A program made the translations under genes and the position numbers. Of a stretch of 64,000 nt of DNA, positions 8,639 to 16,827 are shown in pieces (position 1 is the stretch's first letter; the number at the start of each line of letters is the position of its first letter). The stretch comes from Marivirga atlantica. GTDB taxonomy: Bacteria; Bacteroidota; Bacteroidia; Cytophagales; Cyclobacteriaceae. The notes beneath the pieces were generated by a model. The model worked only from the letters and a program-made list of their open reading frames with translations. It made no database searches and was not told the DNA's origin. Location of the stretch: contig NZ_JAERQG010000001.1 in the NCBI RefSeq assembly GCF_016734805.1, positions 806,001-870,000 on the forward strand, in the 5' to 3' direction.

Positions 8639-9595
8639 ATGTATAAAAAGCTCCTCAATTTGCTGAAGTTTTCCTGGGGGTTTTCCAGAACTGAGGCCAA
8701 TGGATTTATTGTTCTAAGCTTCTTGATGCTTGTTTGTATCATTACTCCTTTCTTAGTGAAGCACTATCTATGGGAGAATAGGAGTACTGTTCTTTCTGAT
8801 GAAGATGCTCAAGCACTGGATAGTTTAATAGCCTCTCTTGAAAAGCATGTGCAGTTTGATGAGGATAGTAAAGATGTCTTTAGGCTAAATCCGGAGATAT
8901 TTGATCCTAATAAAGTTTCTTCAGAAGAGCTATCAGCTTTTGGATTGCCCGACTTTCTTGCAAATAGAATTGTGAACTACAGAGAAAAGGTAAGCATGTT
9001 TCAGACGAAGCAAGAACTCCTAAAAATATATGGTTTAGATTCAGGTACCTACCTTCAATTGGCTCCTTATATTAAAATAGAAGCTATACCTGAGGATCAA
9101 TCCGTTTACCAAGTGAAAAAAGAAGAGTATCGAGCAGAGAAATTTAACAATGCGAAATATGAGAAGAAAAGCTCTGAATCTTTTAAGCTGGCACCCATTG
9201 AGCTTAATTCCGCTGATACTAGTCAGCTAAAGAAAATATATGGAATTGGCCCTGCCTTCGCCAAAAGAATCGTAGCATTTCGTGAGGCACTTGGTGGATT
9301 TCATTCTACTGATCAATTAAAAGAGGTCTATGGTTTAGAAGGTGCATCTCTGGATTCAGTTTTAAATTATACCTTCTTGAATGAACCGATAGTAATTGAG
9401 AGAATTGACTTGAATACATCGTCTAAAGAAGTTCTGTCGAAACATCCTTACATTAATAATAAGCAAGCTCAATTAATAGTGAGTTACAGAAATCAGCACG
9501 GTAACTTTAATTCTGTGGATGAGTTAATTGAAATAAAAGCACTGAATAGCAGTTTCCTTAATAGAGTTAAGCCTTATTTAATGGTTCAAAAGTAA
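8639..9595 (+). CDS. Membrane-anchored triple helix-hairpin-helix (ComEA-like) protein
   Basis: The 318-aa product has one strong transmembrane segment at about residues 21-43 followed by a soluble region. Three ComEA-like double HhH units are visible. The first contains DPNKVSSEELSAFGLPD, the second ELNSADTSQLKKIYGIGP and the third DLNTSSKEVLSKHPYI. Each ends with the NYREK/AFREA/SYRNQ plus F.S.DEL pattern. ComEA domains bind double-stranded DNA without sequence specificity and act in DNA uptake, but many Bacteroidota carry such proteins with no demonstrated role. A 70-base gap separates it from the co-oriented helicase gene. The DNA-binding domain would face the periplasm if the N-terminus is inside. 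Confidence 0.8.
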   Translation: MYKKLLNLLKFSWGFSRTEANGFIVLSFLMLVCIITPFLVKHYLWENRSTVLSDEDAQALDSLIASLEKHVQFDEDSKDVFRLNPEIFDPNKVSSEELSAFGLPDFLANRIVNYREKVSMFQTKQELLKIYGLDSGTYLQLAPYIKIEAIPEDQSVYQVKKEEYRAEKFNNAKYEKKSSESFKLAPIELNSADTSQLKKIYGIGPAFAKRIVAFREALGGFHSTDQLKEVYGLEGASLDSVLNYTFLNEPIVIERIDLNTSSKEVLSKHPYINNKQAQLIVSYRNQHGNFNSVDELIEIKALNSSFLNRVKPYLMVQK

Positions 9596-9665
9596 ATCTT
9601 AACATACATGGCTACCTAACATTCATGGGTAGTTTGTATATTGTTTTAAATTCCGTTCAAGACCT

Positions 9666-12600
9666 ATGCATGACATCCTCCGGCATTACTTAAAGAAACT
9701 CACGAATCTTTCCGGAAGTAATAGGTCTTTACTTTTATTAAGGCTTATTTCTGACCAAACCATTGATTTACATGATTTTGATTTTATCCTGAATCAATCA
9801 AGTTTTTCAATTATTGAATCCCTCATAGCACAGAAAAAGAAAATTCCGCTGGCTGCTATTTCCGATCCCAGGATGGAGGCCAACAATGTACTCAGTAAAA
9901 AGCTAAAGAAACTCCAGCGCATAGAGAAGTTCATTTATGATGAAAGAGGGGGTAAAGATCTTTACGTGGGTTGGCCATTTGTTCGAGGAAAATTTCAGGG
10001 TGGTACAACAGTGAGATGTCCGCTAATTTTCTTCCCGGTAGAAATTGTCCAGGAGAATGACCAATGGGTTTTACAACTGCGAGAGGAAGTAAATATCACT
10101 TTCAATAAAACCTTCTTATTGGCATATGCCTATTATCATCAAATTAAATTAGATGATGAATTGGTAGAAAAGGTATTCGAAATTTTTGATGCAGATAGCC
10201 GGGTTTTCAGAACGGAATTGTATCAGATATTCAAAGAAAGCGCAGTCAATATTAATTTCAATCAAGATAATTTTGTCGATAAGCTTCAAACTTTCAAAAA
10301 CTTCAAAAAGGCGGATTTTGATGAATCAGAAAAGGAAGGTGAATTAAAATTATTCCCTGAAGCAGTACTTGGCATATTTCCGCAAAGCGGCTCTTACCTG
10401 GTGCCAGATTATACATTTTTGTTGGAACAGGAAGAACAGGTACAGGATATAGAAGAGTTTTTTATTTCACGAAATCCTGATAAAGCAGCGTTTTCAACGG
10501 CCTATCGCCATAATTACCGCTTTCTTGATTATGTAAAGGAAGAAGAAACTTTCACTTCATTTCCATTAGATGCCTATCAAGAGAATGCGCTCAAAGCAGT
10601 AAAAAAAGGTAATTCATTAGTTGTACAAGGACCTCCCGGTACCGGTAAATCTCAGCTGATAAGTAACCTTGTGACAGACTTTATTGCCAGGGGAAAGCGT
10701 GTGCTGGTTGTTTGCCAGAAAAGGGCAGCTTTAGATGTGATCTATCAACGATTGAAGGAGATAGAAATGGATGCCTTTGCTGCCTTGGTGCATGATTTTA
10801 AAAATGATAGGAAAAAAATATTCGAACAAATTCAACACCAAATTGACAGAATTGATGAATATGAAGCCAGAAATAATGGATTGGATTCTGTTCAAATCCA
10901 GAGAGATTTTCTAAAGGCTTCCAGAAGGATTGATCAGTTAGTAGAGGAAAGAGAAGATTACAGACTGGCTTTTTTTGATGAGGAAGAGTGTGGCATATCA
11001 GCTAAAGAGCTTTACCTAAATACAGACCCCAAGGCTGATCACATCAACCTGAAGCAAGTTTACAGACATTTTAAAAGGGAGGAGATCAATGATTTTTCTG
11101 AAAGGTTATTCAATTATCAGAGCTATGCCGATGATTTTTTAAGAGAAGGGTTTAGCTGGCGTGAAAGAACAAATTTTAAAGATTATACCCTCAATGATAA
11201 GTTAGCTATTGAAAAGCTACTAGCGGAGATTCCGAAATTTTTGGAAGGTTTAGGAGAAGAAGCAAATCAACTGGTTGGCTCGAAGATGAGCATAAAGGAA
11301 TTTGAGGATGTCCAGGAGCATGAAGATAAGCTGCGCTCTTTAAATGAAGTATTGAATGAAAGATCATTCAAATACCTCAGCCATATGATTGCTTACAAAG
11401 ATGAGAATACTAATGCTTTGTGGCTCAGTAATATTCAGCGTCTTATTAACAATTGTTTTGCAGAAGAAGGGGTTGAGAGTACTTTAAATGTGAAGGAACT
11501 TGGTGAGTTACAGAAAATACTTAATAAAAGGAAAAGAGCTAACCAACAACCTTCACAATGGATAAAGTGGGTGCTTTTTGCAAAGGAGAAGCAGTATTTA
11601 AAAAATGTGGCCGAGGCCAACGGTGTAAAAACCAATAAAGCAGGTATAAAAAAACTTGAGCGTTTATTAGATAATCGACTCAACCTTGAACACAATGTTA
11701 CCAAAATCAGAAATCAAAAGTGGTTAATAGATTATCCCAAGAAGTTAGATCAGGAGCTGATAAATGATTGGTTCGCACATCAGCTTGATGCTATTAAAGC
11801 AAAAGAGATATTAAACTCGTTTACAAACTTTAAGGAGTTCTCTTTATTTAAAGAACAACAGCTATCTTCTTTGCTTGAGAAGATTAAGCGAATTATCCAA
11901 TTAGCGCATAAACTGGTTGATGAAAAATCAGATTGGAGAAAATACCTCACCAGAACCCAAATTGATCACCTTGAGCAAAATGGCTTAACAGATGCCTACC
12001 TTAAAACTTTTCAGGAAAGCTTTGATGAGTTAGTTGACTTCGATCAATTGTTCGAAAGCTTTTCAGATCATGAAAAAGAGGTTATTAAGCTTTTTAAAGA
12101 ATCGGATATTGATTATTCCAGCAAGAACATAAGAGCCTTATTTACAAATGGTATTTACCTTTCCTGGTTAGATCATATTGAAACCAAATACCCTATTCTA
12201 AGAGATGTGTCAACCAGAAAATTTCAGCAACAGACCGATGAACTTCAGCGGGTTATTGAAGAGAAAGAAGCGTTGAGTAAATCTATTCTTACACTTAAAG
12301 TGCGAGAAAAAACTTTTGAAGATGTTGATTATAACCGACTCAATAACAGGGTTACCTACCGTGATCTCAGTCATCAGGTTACTAAGAAAAGACAGATTTG
12401 GCCTATCAGAAAAGTGATCCAAACTTTTACTGATGAGGTTTTTAATCTTATGCCTTGTTGGTTGGCAAGCCCTGAATCAGTTTCTGCAATTTTCCCAATG
12501 GAGCAATTCTTTGACTTAGTCGTTTTTGATGAGGCATCCCAATGTTTCGTAGAGAAAGGTATACCAGCCATGTATAGAGGAAGGCAAGTGGTAATTGCTG

Positions 12601-13679
12601 GAGATAGCAAGCAGTTGAGCCCAAATGATCTATATAAGGTACGATGGGAAGAAGAGGAGGCAAATCATCCTGATTTTGAGATTGATTCTTTACTAGACTT
12701 AGCCAATAAATATTTAATGGATGTTCAACTTAATGGGCATTACAGAAGTAAATCATTAGATCTGATTAATTTTTCCAATAAGCATTTCTACGATGGTAAA
12801 TTGAATTTACTTCCTGATTTCAATTACATTAATTCAGCTGAGCCAGGAATTGAGTATATAAAAGTGCCAGGTGTTTGGGAGAAACAAACCAATTTAATTG
12901 AGGCGAAAAATGTTGTAGACCTTATCAAGCAATACCTCAAAGATACCCCAGATAAGGAAATAGGGGTTGTTACTTTTAATGCACCACAGCAAAACCTTAT
13001 TTGGGATTTACTGGAAGAACAGCTTTCATTAGGTCACCTCAGGTTACCTGATAATTTCTTTGTGAAGAATATTGAGAATGTTCAGGGAGATGAAAAAGAT
13101 ATCATCATTTTTAGCACTGCCTATGCACCTGATGCTAACGGAAGAATGAATATGAATTTCGGAAGTATAAATGCACCGAAGGGAGAAAATAGATTGAATG
13201 TGGCCATTACTCGTGCCAGAGAAAAAGTGATTTTAGTGAGTAGTATTTATCCTGATGAACTCAAGGTGGATGATGCCAAGAATGAAGGGCCGAGGTTGTT
13301 AAAGGCTTATCTAAAATATGCATTATCTGTTTCAAATGGAGATTTTAAGCCTGAACCTATGCAGCTTGAGCAGTTTAGAAATACCTGGTTTCTTAAAAAG
13401 AAATTACCAATTGACATTGAAGAAAGCACCGAAACAACTGCAAAGGAGGAACTACCATTTGCTGATCTCAGTATAAAAGAAAATGAAAAGTATAGAGGAT
13501 TAGTATATACAGATGATGACTTGTACTTTGCTAATCCTTCAGTAAAAGATATTTATGCTTATACGCCAAACTTACTTCAGCAGAAAAATTGGCCTTTTAT
13601 AATGGTAAATAGCCGTAATTATTGGAAAGATAAAGAGGAGATGCTGGAAAGAATCATCCAGTTTATTCAGCGGAACTAG
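9666..13679 (+). CDS. Very large superfamily 1 helicase (DUF4011-like layout)
   Basis: The 1337-aa protein has helicase motif I GPPGTGKS at about residues 321-328, motif Ia VLVVCQKRAALDVI, motif II FDEASQC near 955, motif III AGDSKQLSP, motif IV-like IGVVTFNAPQQ, motif V VQGDEKDIIIFS and motif VI NVAITRAREKVILVSS near 1177. Over 600 residues of charged, coiled-coil-like sequence separate motifs I and II, as in the DNA2/Upf1-like DUF4011 helicases. The last 60 residues (GLVYTDDDLYFANP to NYWKDKEEML) resemble the tail of the Vsr-like nuclease that often ends such proteins, but the catalytic pattern is not recognisable. It converges on gldH with a 17-base overlap. The function in repair or defence is unknown. 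Confidence 0.85.
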   Translation: MHDILRHYLKKLTNLSGSNRSLLLLRLISDQTIDLHDFDFILNQSSFSIIESLIAQKKKIPLAAISDPRMEANNVLSKKLKKLQRIEKFIYDERGGKDLYVGWPFVRGKFQGGTTVRCPLIFFPVEIVQENDQWVLQLREEVNITFNKTFLLAYAYYHQIKLDDELVEKVFEIFDADSRVFRTELYQIFKESAVNINFNQDNFVDKLQTFKNFKKADFDESEKEGELKLFPEAVLGIFPQSGSYLVPDYTFLLEQEEQVQDIEEFFISRNPDKAAFSTAYRHNYRFLDYVKEEETFTSFPLDAYQENALKAVKKGNSLVVQGPPGTGKSQLISNLVTDFIARGKRVLVVCQKRAALDVIYQRLKEIEMDAFAALVHDFKNDRKKIFEQIQHQIDRIDEYEARNNGLDSVQIQRDFLKASRRIDQLVEEREDYRLAFFDEEECGISAKELYLNTDPKADHINLKQVYRHFKREEINDFSERLFNYQSYADDFLREGFSWRERTNFKDYTLNDKLAIEKLLAEIPKFLEGLGEEANQLVGSKMSIKEFEDVQEHEDKLRSLNEVLNERSFKYLSHMIAYKDENTNALWLSNIQRLINNCFAEEGVESTLNVKELGELQKILNKRKRANQQPSQWIKWVLFAKEKQYLKNVAEANGVKTNKAGIKKLERLLDNRLNLEHNVTKIRNQKWLIDYPKKLDQELINDWFAHQLDAIKAKEILNSFTNFKEFSLFKEQQLSSLLEKIKRIIQLAHKLVDEKSDWRKYLTRTQIDHLEQNGLTDAYLKTFQESFDELVDFDQLFESFSDHEKEVIKLFKESDIDYSSKNIRALFTNGIYLSWLDHIETKYPILRDVSTRKFQQQTDELQRVIEEKEALSKSILTLKVREKTFEDVDYNRLNNRVTYRDLSHQVTKKRQIWPIRKVIQTFTDEVFNLMPCWLASPESVSAIFPMEQFFDLVVFDEASQCFVEKGIPAMYRGRQVVIAGDSKQLSPNDLYKVRWEEEEANHPDFEIDSLLDLANKYLMDVQLNGHYRSKSLDLINFSNKHFYDGKLNLLPDFNYINSAEPGIEYIKVPGVWEKQTNLIEAKNVVDLIKQYLKDTPDKEIGVVTFNAPQQNLIWDLLEEQLSLGHLRLPDNFFVKNIENVQGDEKDIIIFSTAYAPDANGRMNMNFGSINAPKGENRLNVAITRAREKVILVSSIYPDELKVDDAKNEGPRLLKAYLKYALSVSNGDFKPEPMQLEQFRNTWFLKKKLPIDIEESTETTAKEELPFADLSIKENEKYRGLVYTDDDLYFANPSVKDIYAYTPNLLQQKNWPFIMVNSRNYWKDKEEMLERIIQFIQRN

Positions 13680-14148
13680 GCTGCTCAATTATTTTTAAAC
13701 CAGCAGAATAAACCCCACTCAATGAATCGGTTCTCATATATTGCTCCATGTCTATGCTAAACTTTCCACTGTAAGGAAACTGCACTGAATCAATCAGTAC
13801 TTCTTGATATGTAATGATGTTGCTCGTACCTGTTCCTATTGGCTTGCCTTCCTTATCGGTAAATAACTGAAAATTTACCAGTGCCTTATCCATTACGTAA
13901 TTGGTAGTATCCTTCAGCTGATAATAAACATACATGTTTCTGTAAGGATAATTTAGATCATGCCTTAGGTTAAGCAATAGCTGATAGTACTTGCTATTAT
14001 CAGCTATTTCAAAATCGAATTGAGCCTTTTCTCCAATAGGCCATACGGACTGCTCAAAATCTCGATTTTGCTCAAAAACTCTATCCTCAGTGCATGAGGT
14101 GAAAACTATAGTTCCAAGTAAAAAAAGGAAGCTTAATTTTTTATGCAT
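13663..14148 (-). CDS. gldH: Gliding motility lipoprotein GldH
   Basis: The start is set at 14148 because MHKKLSFLFLLGTIVFTSC from there is a clean lipoprotein signal with the lipidated Cys at residue 19. A longer frame exists but runs inside ricT. The mature part (SVWPIGEKAQFDFEI, NLRHDLNYPYRNMYVYYQL and DSVQFPYSGKFSIDMEQYMR) is the GldH pattern. GldH is an outer-membrane-linked lipoprotein needed for gliding and type IX secretion functions in Flavobacterium. Its start overlaps the ricT stop by 8 bases, the usual neighbour arrangement in Bacteroidota. The product is 161 aa. Confidence 0.88.
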   Translation of the reverse strand: MHKKLSFLFLLGTIVFTSCTEDRVFEQNRDFEQSVWPIGEKAQFDFEIADNSKYYQLLLNLRHDLNYPYRNMYVYYQLKDTTNYVMDKALVNFQLFTDKEGKPIGTGTSNIITYQEVLIDSVQFPYSGKFSIDMEQYMRTDSLSGVYSAGLKIIEQPSSAE

Positions 14149-15406
14149 CGCTGTTATTGGAGTTATTAGGTTTATTCTTTTTGTTGAATCTTCTTTTCTT
14201 TTTAGGCCTTGGTTTGCCACCTTTATTTTCTGTTGATTTAGCCTGAGGCTTATTGTCATTTTTCACATTAGCCTTGTTATCCGGGCTATTGCGTTTGTTA
14301 AATTTCCCAGGCTTCTTCTTTTTCTTCTTCGGTTTTGAAAATTTCTTGTCTAACCTAATTAAATCACTATTAATATTAACGGTATCTTCAATTTCAAGCA
14401 CATCCTGAAGGAGAGTTTCTGGTTTTTCACCCTTCTCATTAAGGGCAATAATCTCAGCTACTCTTTCAGCTTTTACAGGATGCCAAATATTTTCATCACC
14501 ATAGCTAAACCACATAATTTTGCGGAAGATATCGGTTTTCTGCAGCCTTGCATGGCCTACTTGTGTTTCGATAGGCTTTTTAACTTCAGGAATAACCTTT
14601 AGGGCATCCATATAAGTATCTAACTCATAATTCAGGCAGCATTTTAACCTGCCACATTGCCCCGACAATTTGCTCGGATTTAATGAAAGATTCTGGTAAC
14701 GTGCTGCATTAGTGGAAACACTTTTGAAATCTGATAACCAGGTGCTACAACAAAGCTCTCTTCCACACGAACCAATTCCACCTAGTCTACCAGCTTCTTG
14801 CCTCAGTGAGATTTGACGCATTTCCACCCTGATTTTAAACTCACCAGCTAATTTTTTAATGAGTTCGCGAAAGTCAACTCTTTCATCAGCTGAGTAGAAG
14901 AAAGTAGCCTTGGTATTGTCTGCCTGGTACTCAACATCAGACAGTTTCATTTTGAGCTGAAACTCTTGAATAACTTCCCTGGCGCGGTACATGGTGCTCA
15001 TCTCTCTGTTTTGCACCTCATGCCACTTTTCAAGGTCTTTATCTGAAGCTATCCGATAGATGGCTTTTACCTCATCATCATTCTTAACTTTTTTCTTCTG
15101 CATTTGCAGGCGCACGAGTTCACCCTGTAATGATACATAACCAATATGATGACCATTAGGCACATCCACAACCACAGCATCACCCGTGGTTAAGGTGAGG
15201 TTATGTACATTTCTGAAGAATTCTTTTCGACCTCCCTTAAACTTTATTTCAACCACATCAAAGTGATCATAATTTGGGAAATCCATATTTGAAAGCCAGT
15301 CGAAGGCGTTCATTTTATTACAGCCACCTGAACTACAACCGCCATTGTTTTGACAGCCGGTGGCTATTCCATCTTTATTTTTTGTTCCGCACGATGAGCA
15401 TCCCAT
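14141..15406 (-). CDS. ricT: RicT / PSP1 domain protein
   Basis: The product is 421 aa from the ATG at 15406. A Met 7 codons upstream is possible, but the family begins MGCSSC. The PSP1 core carries the conserved cysteine groups RLGGIGSCGRELCCSTWL and LSGQCGRLKCCLNYE. In Bacillus RicT these help bind iron-sulfur clusters of the RicAFT complex, which modulates RNase Y. Here the N-terminus adds another cysteine cluster, with Cys pairs in GCSSCGTK, GCQNNGGCSSGGCNK. The last 90 residues are very basic (KKKKKKPGKFNKR, RPKKKRRFNKKNK), suggesting RNA binding. It is followed by gldH with an 8-base overlap. Confidence 0.87.
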   Translation of the reverse strand: MGCSSCGTKNKDGIATGCQNNGGCSSGGCNKMNAFDWLSNMDFPNYDHFDVVEIKFKGGRKEFFRNVHNLTLTTGDAVVVDVPNGHHIGYVSLQGELVRLQMQKKKVKNDDEVKAIYRIASDKDLEKWHEVQNREMSTMYRAREVIQEFQLKMKLSDVEYQADNTKATFFYSADERVDFRELIKKLAGEFKIRVEMRQISLRQEAGRLGGIGSCGRELCCSTWLSDFKSVSTNAARYQNLSLNPSKLSGQCGRLKCCLNYELDTYMDALKVIPEVKKPIETQVGHARLQKTDIFRKIMWFSYGDENIWHPVKAERVAEIIALNEKGEKPETLLQDVLEIEDTVNINSDLIRLDKKFSKPKKKKKKPGKFNKRNSPDNKANVKNDNKPQAKSTENKGGKPRPKKKRRFNKKNKPNNSNNSDA

Positions 15407-15458
15407 AGTATTTATATATTTAATCATGCCTGATCTACAGGCAATCCGTCATGAAAGA

Positions 15459-16742
15459 CTAGCTCAGGGCTAATAAGTCCTGGCCTATGTCTTTTCTGTA
15501 ATAAATGTCATCCCAACAAACACTATTAGCACCTTCATAGGCTTTGTTTAATGCTTCTTGTAGATGACTTCCCTTGCCGGTTATGGCCAAAACACGACCA
15601 CCAGCTGTTACAATTTTTCCGTCTTGACGAGCTGTTCCCGCCTGGTATATCGTATAGTTATCAGAGGCTTTTAGACCACTGATTGAATTTCCTTTTTTAT
15701 AAGCTTCCGGATAACCGCCTGCTACAAGTACTACTGTTGCAGCAATATTATCTTCAACCACTAACTTTTGCTTATTTAAGCTTTTTGATTTTAGGCTCTC
15801 AAAAAGAGGGACTAAATCTGATGTGACGCGGGGCAACACTACCTGAGTTTCAGGATCACCCATCCTTACATTATATTCAATTACATAAGGCTCTCCACCA
15901 ACATTCATCAAACCAATAAAAATAAAGCCTTTATAGTCAATCTGCTCTTTGGCCAAGCCATCAATTGTTGGTTTAATAATCTTTGATTCCACCTTATCCA
16001 TAAAGCTTTTATTGGCAAAATGAACAGGGGAAATAGCGCCCATGCCTCCGGTGTTTAAACCAGTATCTCCTTCACCAATACGTTTATAATCTTTGGCTTC
16101 AGGTAGTATTTTATAATTTTCGCCATCGGTTAACACAAAAACAGAAAGCTCTATTCCTTTCAAAAATTCTTCAATAACGACTTTACTACTGGCATCACCA
16201 AATTTGGCATCTTTCAGCATCTCGATGAGACTTTTCTCAGCCTGCTCTAAAGTTTCACAAATAATAACTCCTTTGCCGGCAGCCAATCCGTCTGCTTTAA
16301 GCACATAAGGTCCAATGATACTTCTTAAATATTTAAGCCCTTCATCTAATTGATCCTTAGTAAATGTGGCATAGGCAGCGGTTGGTATGCTATGCCTTTG
16401 CATGAAGGCTTTTGAGAAATCCTTACTGCCCTCTAATTCAGCACCAGCTTTTGAAGGCCCTACTACATGAATATCTTTAAGCTCTTCTTTTGCATTAAAA
16501 TAGTCTGCGATGCCTTCTACTAATGGAGCCTCTGGCCCAACAATTACCATATCAATTTTTTCTGATTGGCAGAAGTTAGCGATTCCTTCAAAATCTGTAG
16601 GTTTTAGATCAATATTTTCAGCAATAGTGGAGGTGCCTGCATTACCTGGTGCAACAAATAATTTATCACATTTTGGACTTTTATGAAGTCTTTCTGTAAA
16701 AACATGTTCTCTTCCTCCGGAACCAATTACTAAAATATTCAT
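15459..16742 (-). CDS. purD: Phosphoribosylamine-glycine ligase
   Basis: The 427-aa, full-length ATP-grasp enzyme joins phosphoribosylamine and glycine to GAR in purine synthesis. The start MNILVIGSGGREHV is the family N-domain. IDMVIVGPEAPLVEGIAD, YVLKADGLAAGKGVII, IEEFLKGIELSVFVLTDG, NTGGMGAISP and EYNVRMGDPETQ mark the successive ATP-grasp sites, and VLAITGKG the C-domain. It lies 53 bases upstream of the ricT start on the same strand. Confidence 0.97.
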   Translation of the reverse strand: MNILVIGSGGREHVFTERLHKSPKCDKLFVAPGNAGTSTIAENIDLKPTDFEGIANFCQSEKIDMVIVGPEAPLVEGIADYFNAKEELKDIHVVGPSKAGAELEGSKDFSKAFMQRHSIPTAAYATFTKDQLDEGLKYLRSIIGPYVLKADGLAAGKGVIICETLEQAEKSLIEMLKDAKFGDASSKVVIEEFLKGIELSVFVLTDGENYKILPEAKDYKRIGEGDTGLNTGGMGAISPVHFANKSFMDKVESKIIKPTIDGLAKEQIDYKGFIFIGLMNVGGEPYVIEYNVRMGDPETQVVLPRVTSDLVPLFESLKSKSLNKQKLVVEDNIAATVVLVAGGYPEAYKKGNSISGLKASDNYTIYQAGTARQDGKIVTAGGRVLAITGKGSHLQEALNKAYEGANSVCWDDIYYRKDIGQDLLALS

Positions 16743-16827
16743 TTATGATGGCAGTTTTTAAACTGTGCTATTTTATTAAAAATTAAATTAAAACGAAGGT
16801 CGCTATTTCCAAGGACTTTAGAAATGC

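Noticed and set aside
9606-9640. Weak hairpin (CTACC/GGTAG) after the HhH protein gene
   Set aside because: Five to six base pairs with a large loop and no T run; not a convincing terminator.
14149-14259. Upstream extension of gldH
   Set aside because: The extra 37 residues lie inside ricT and would bury the lipoprotein signal that begins cleanly at 14148.
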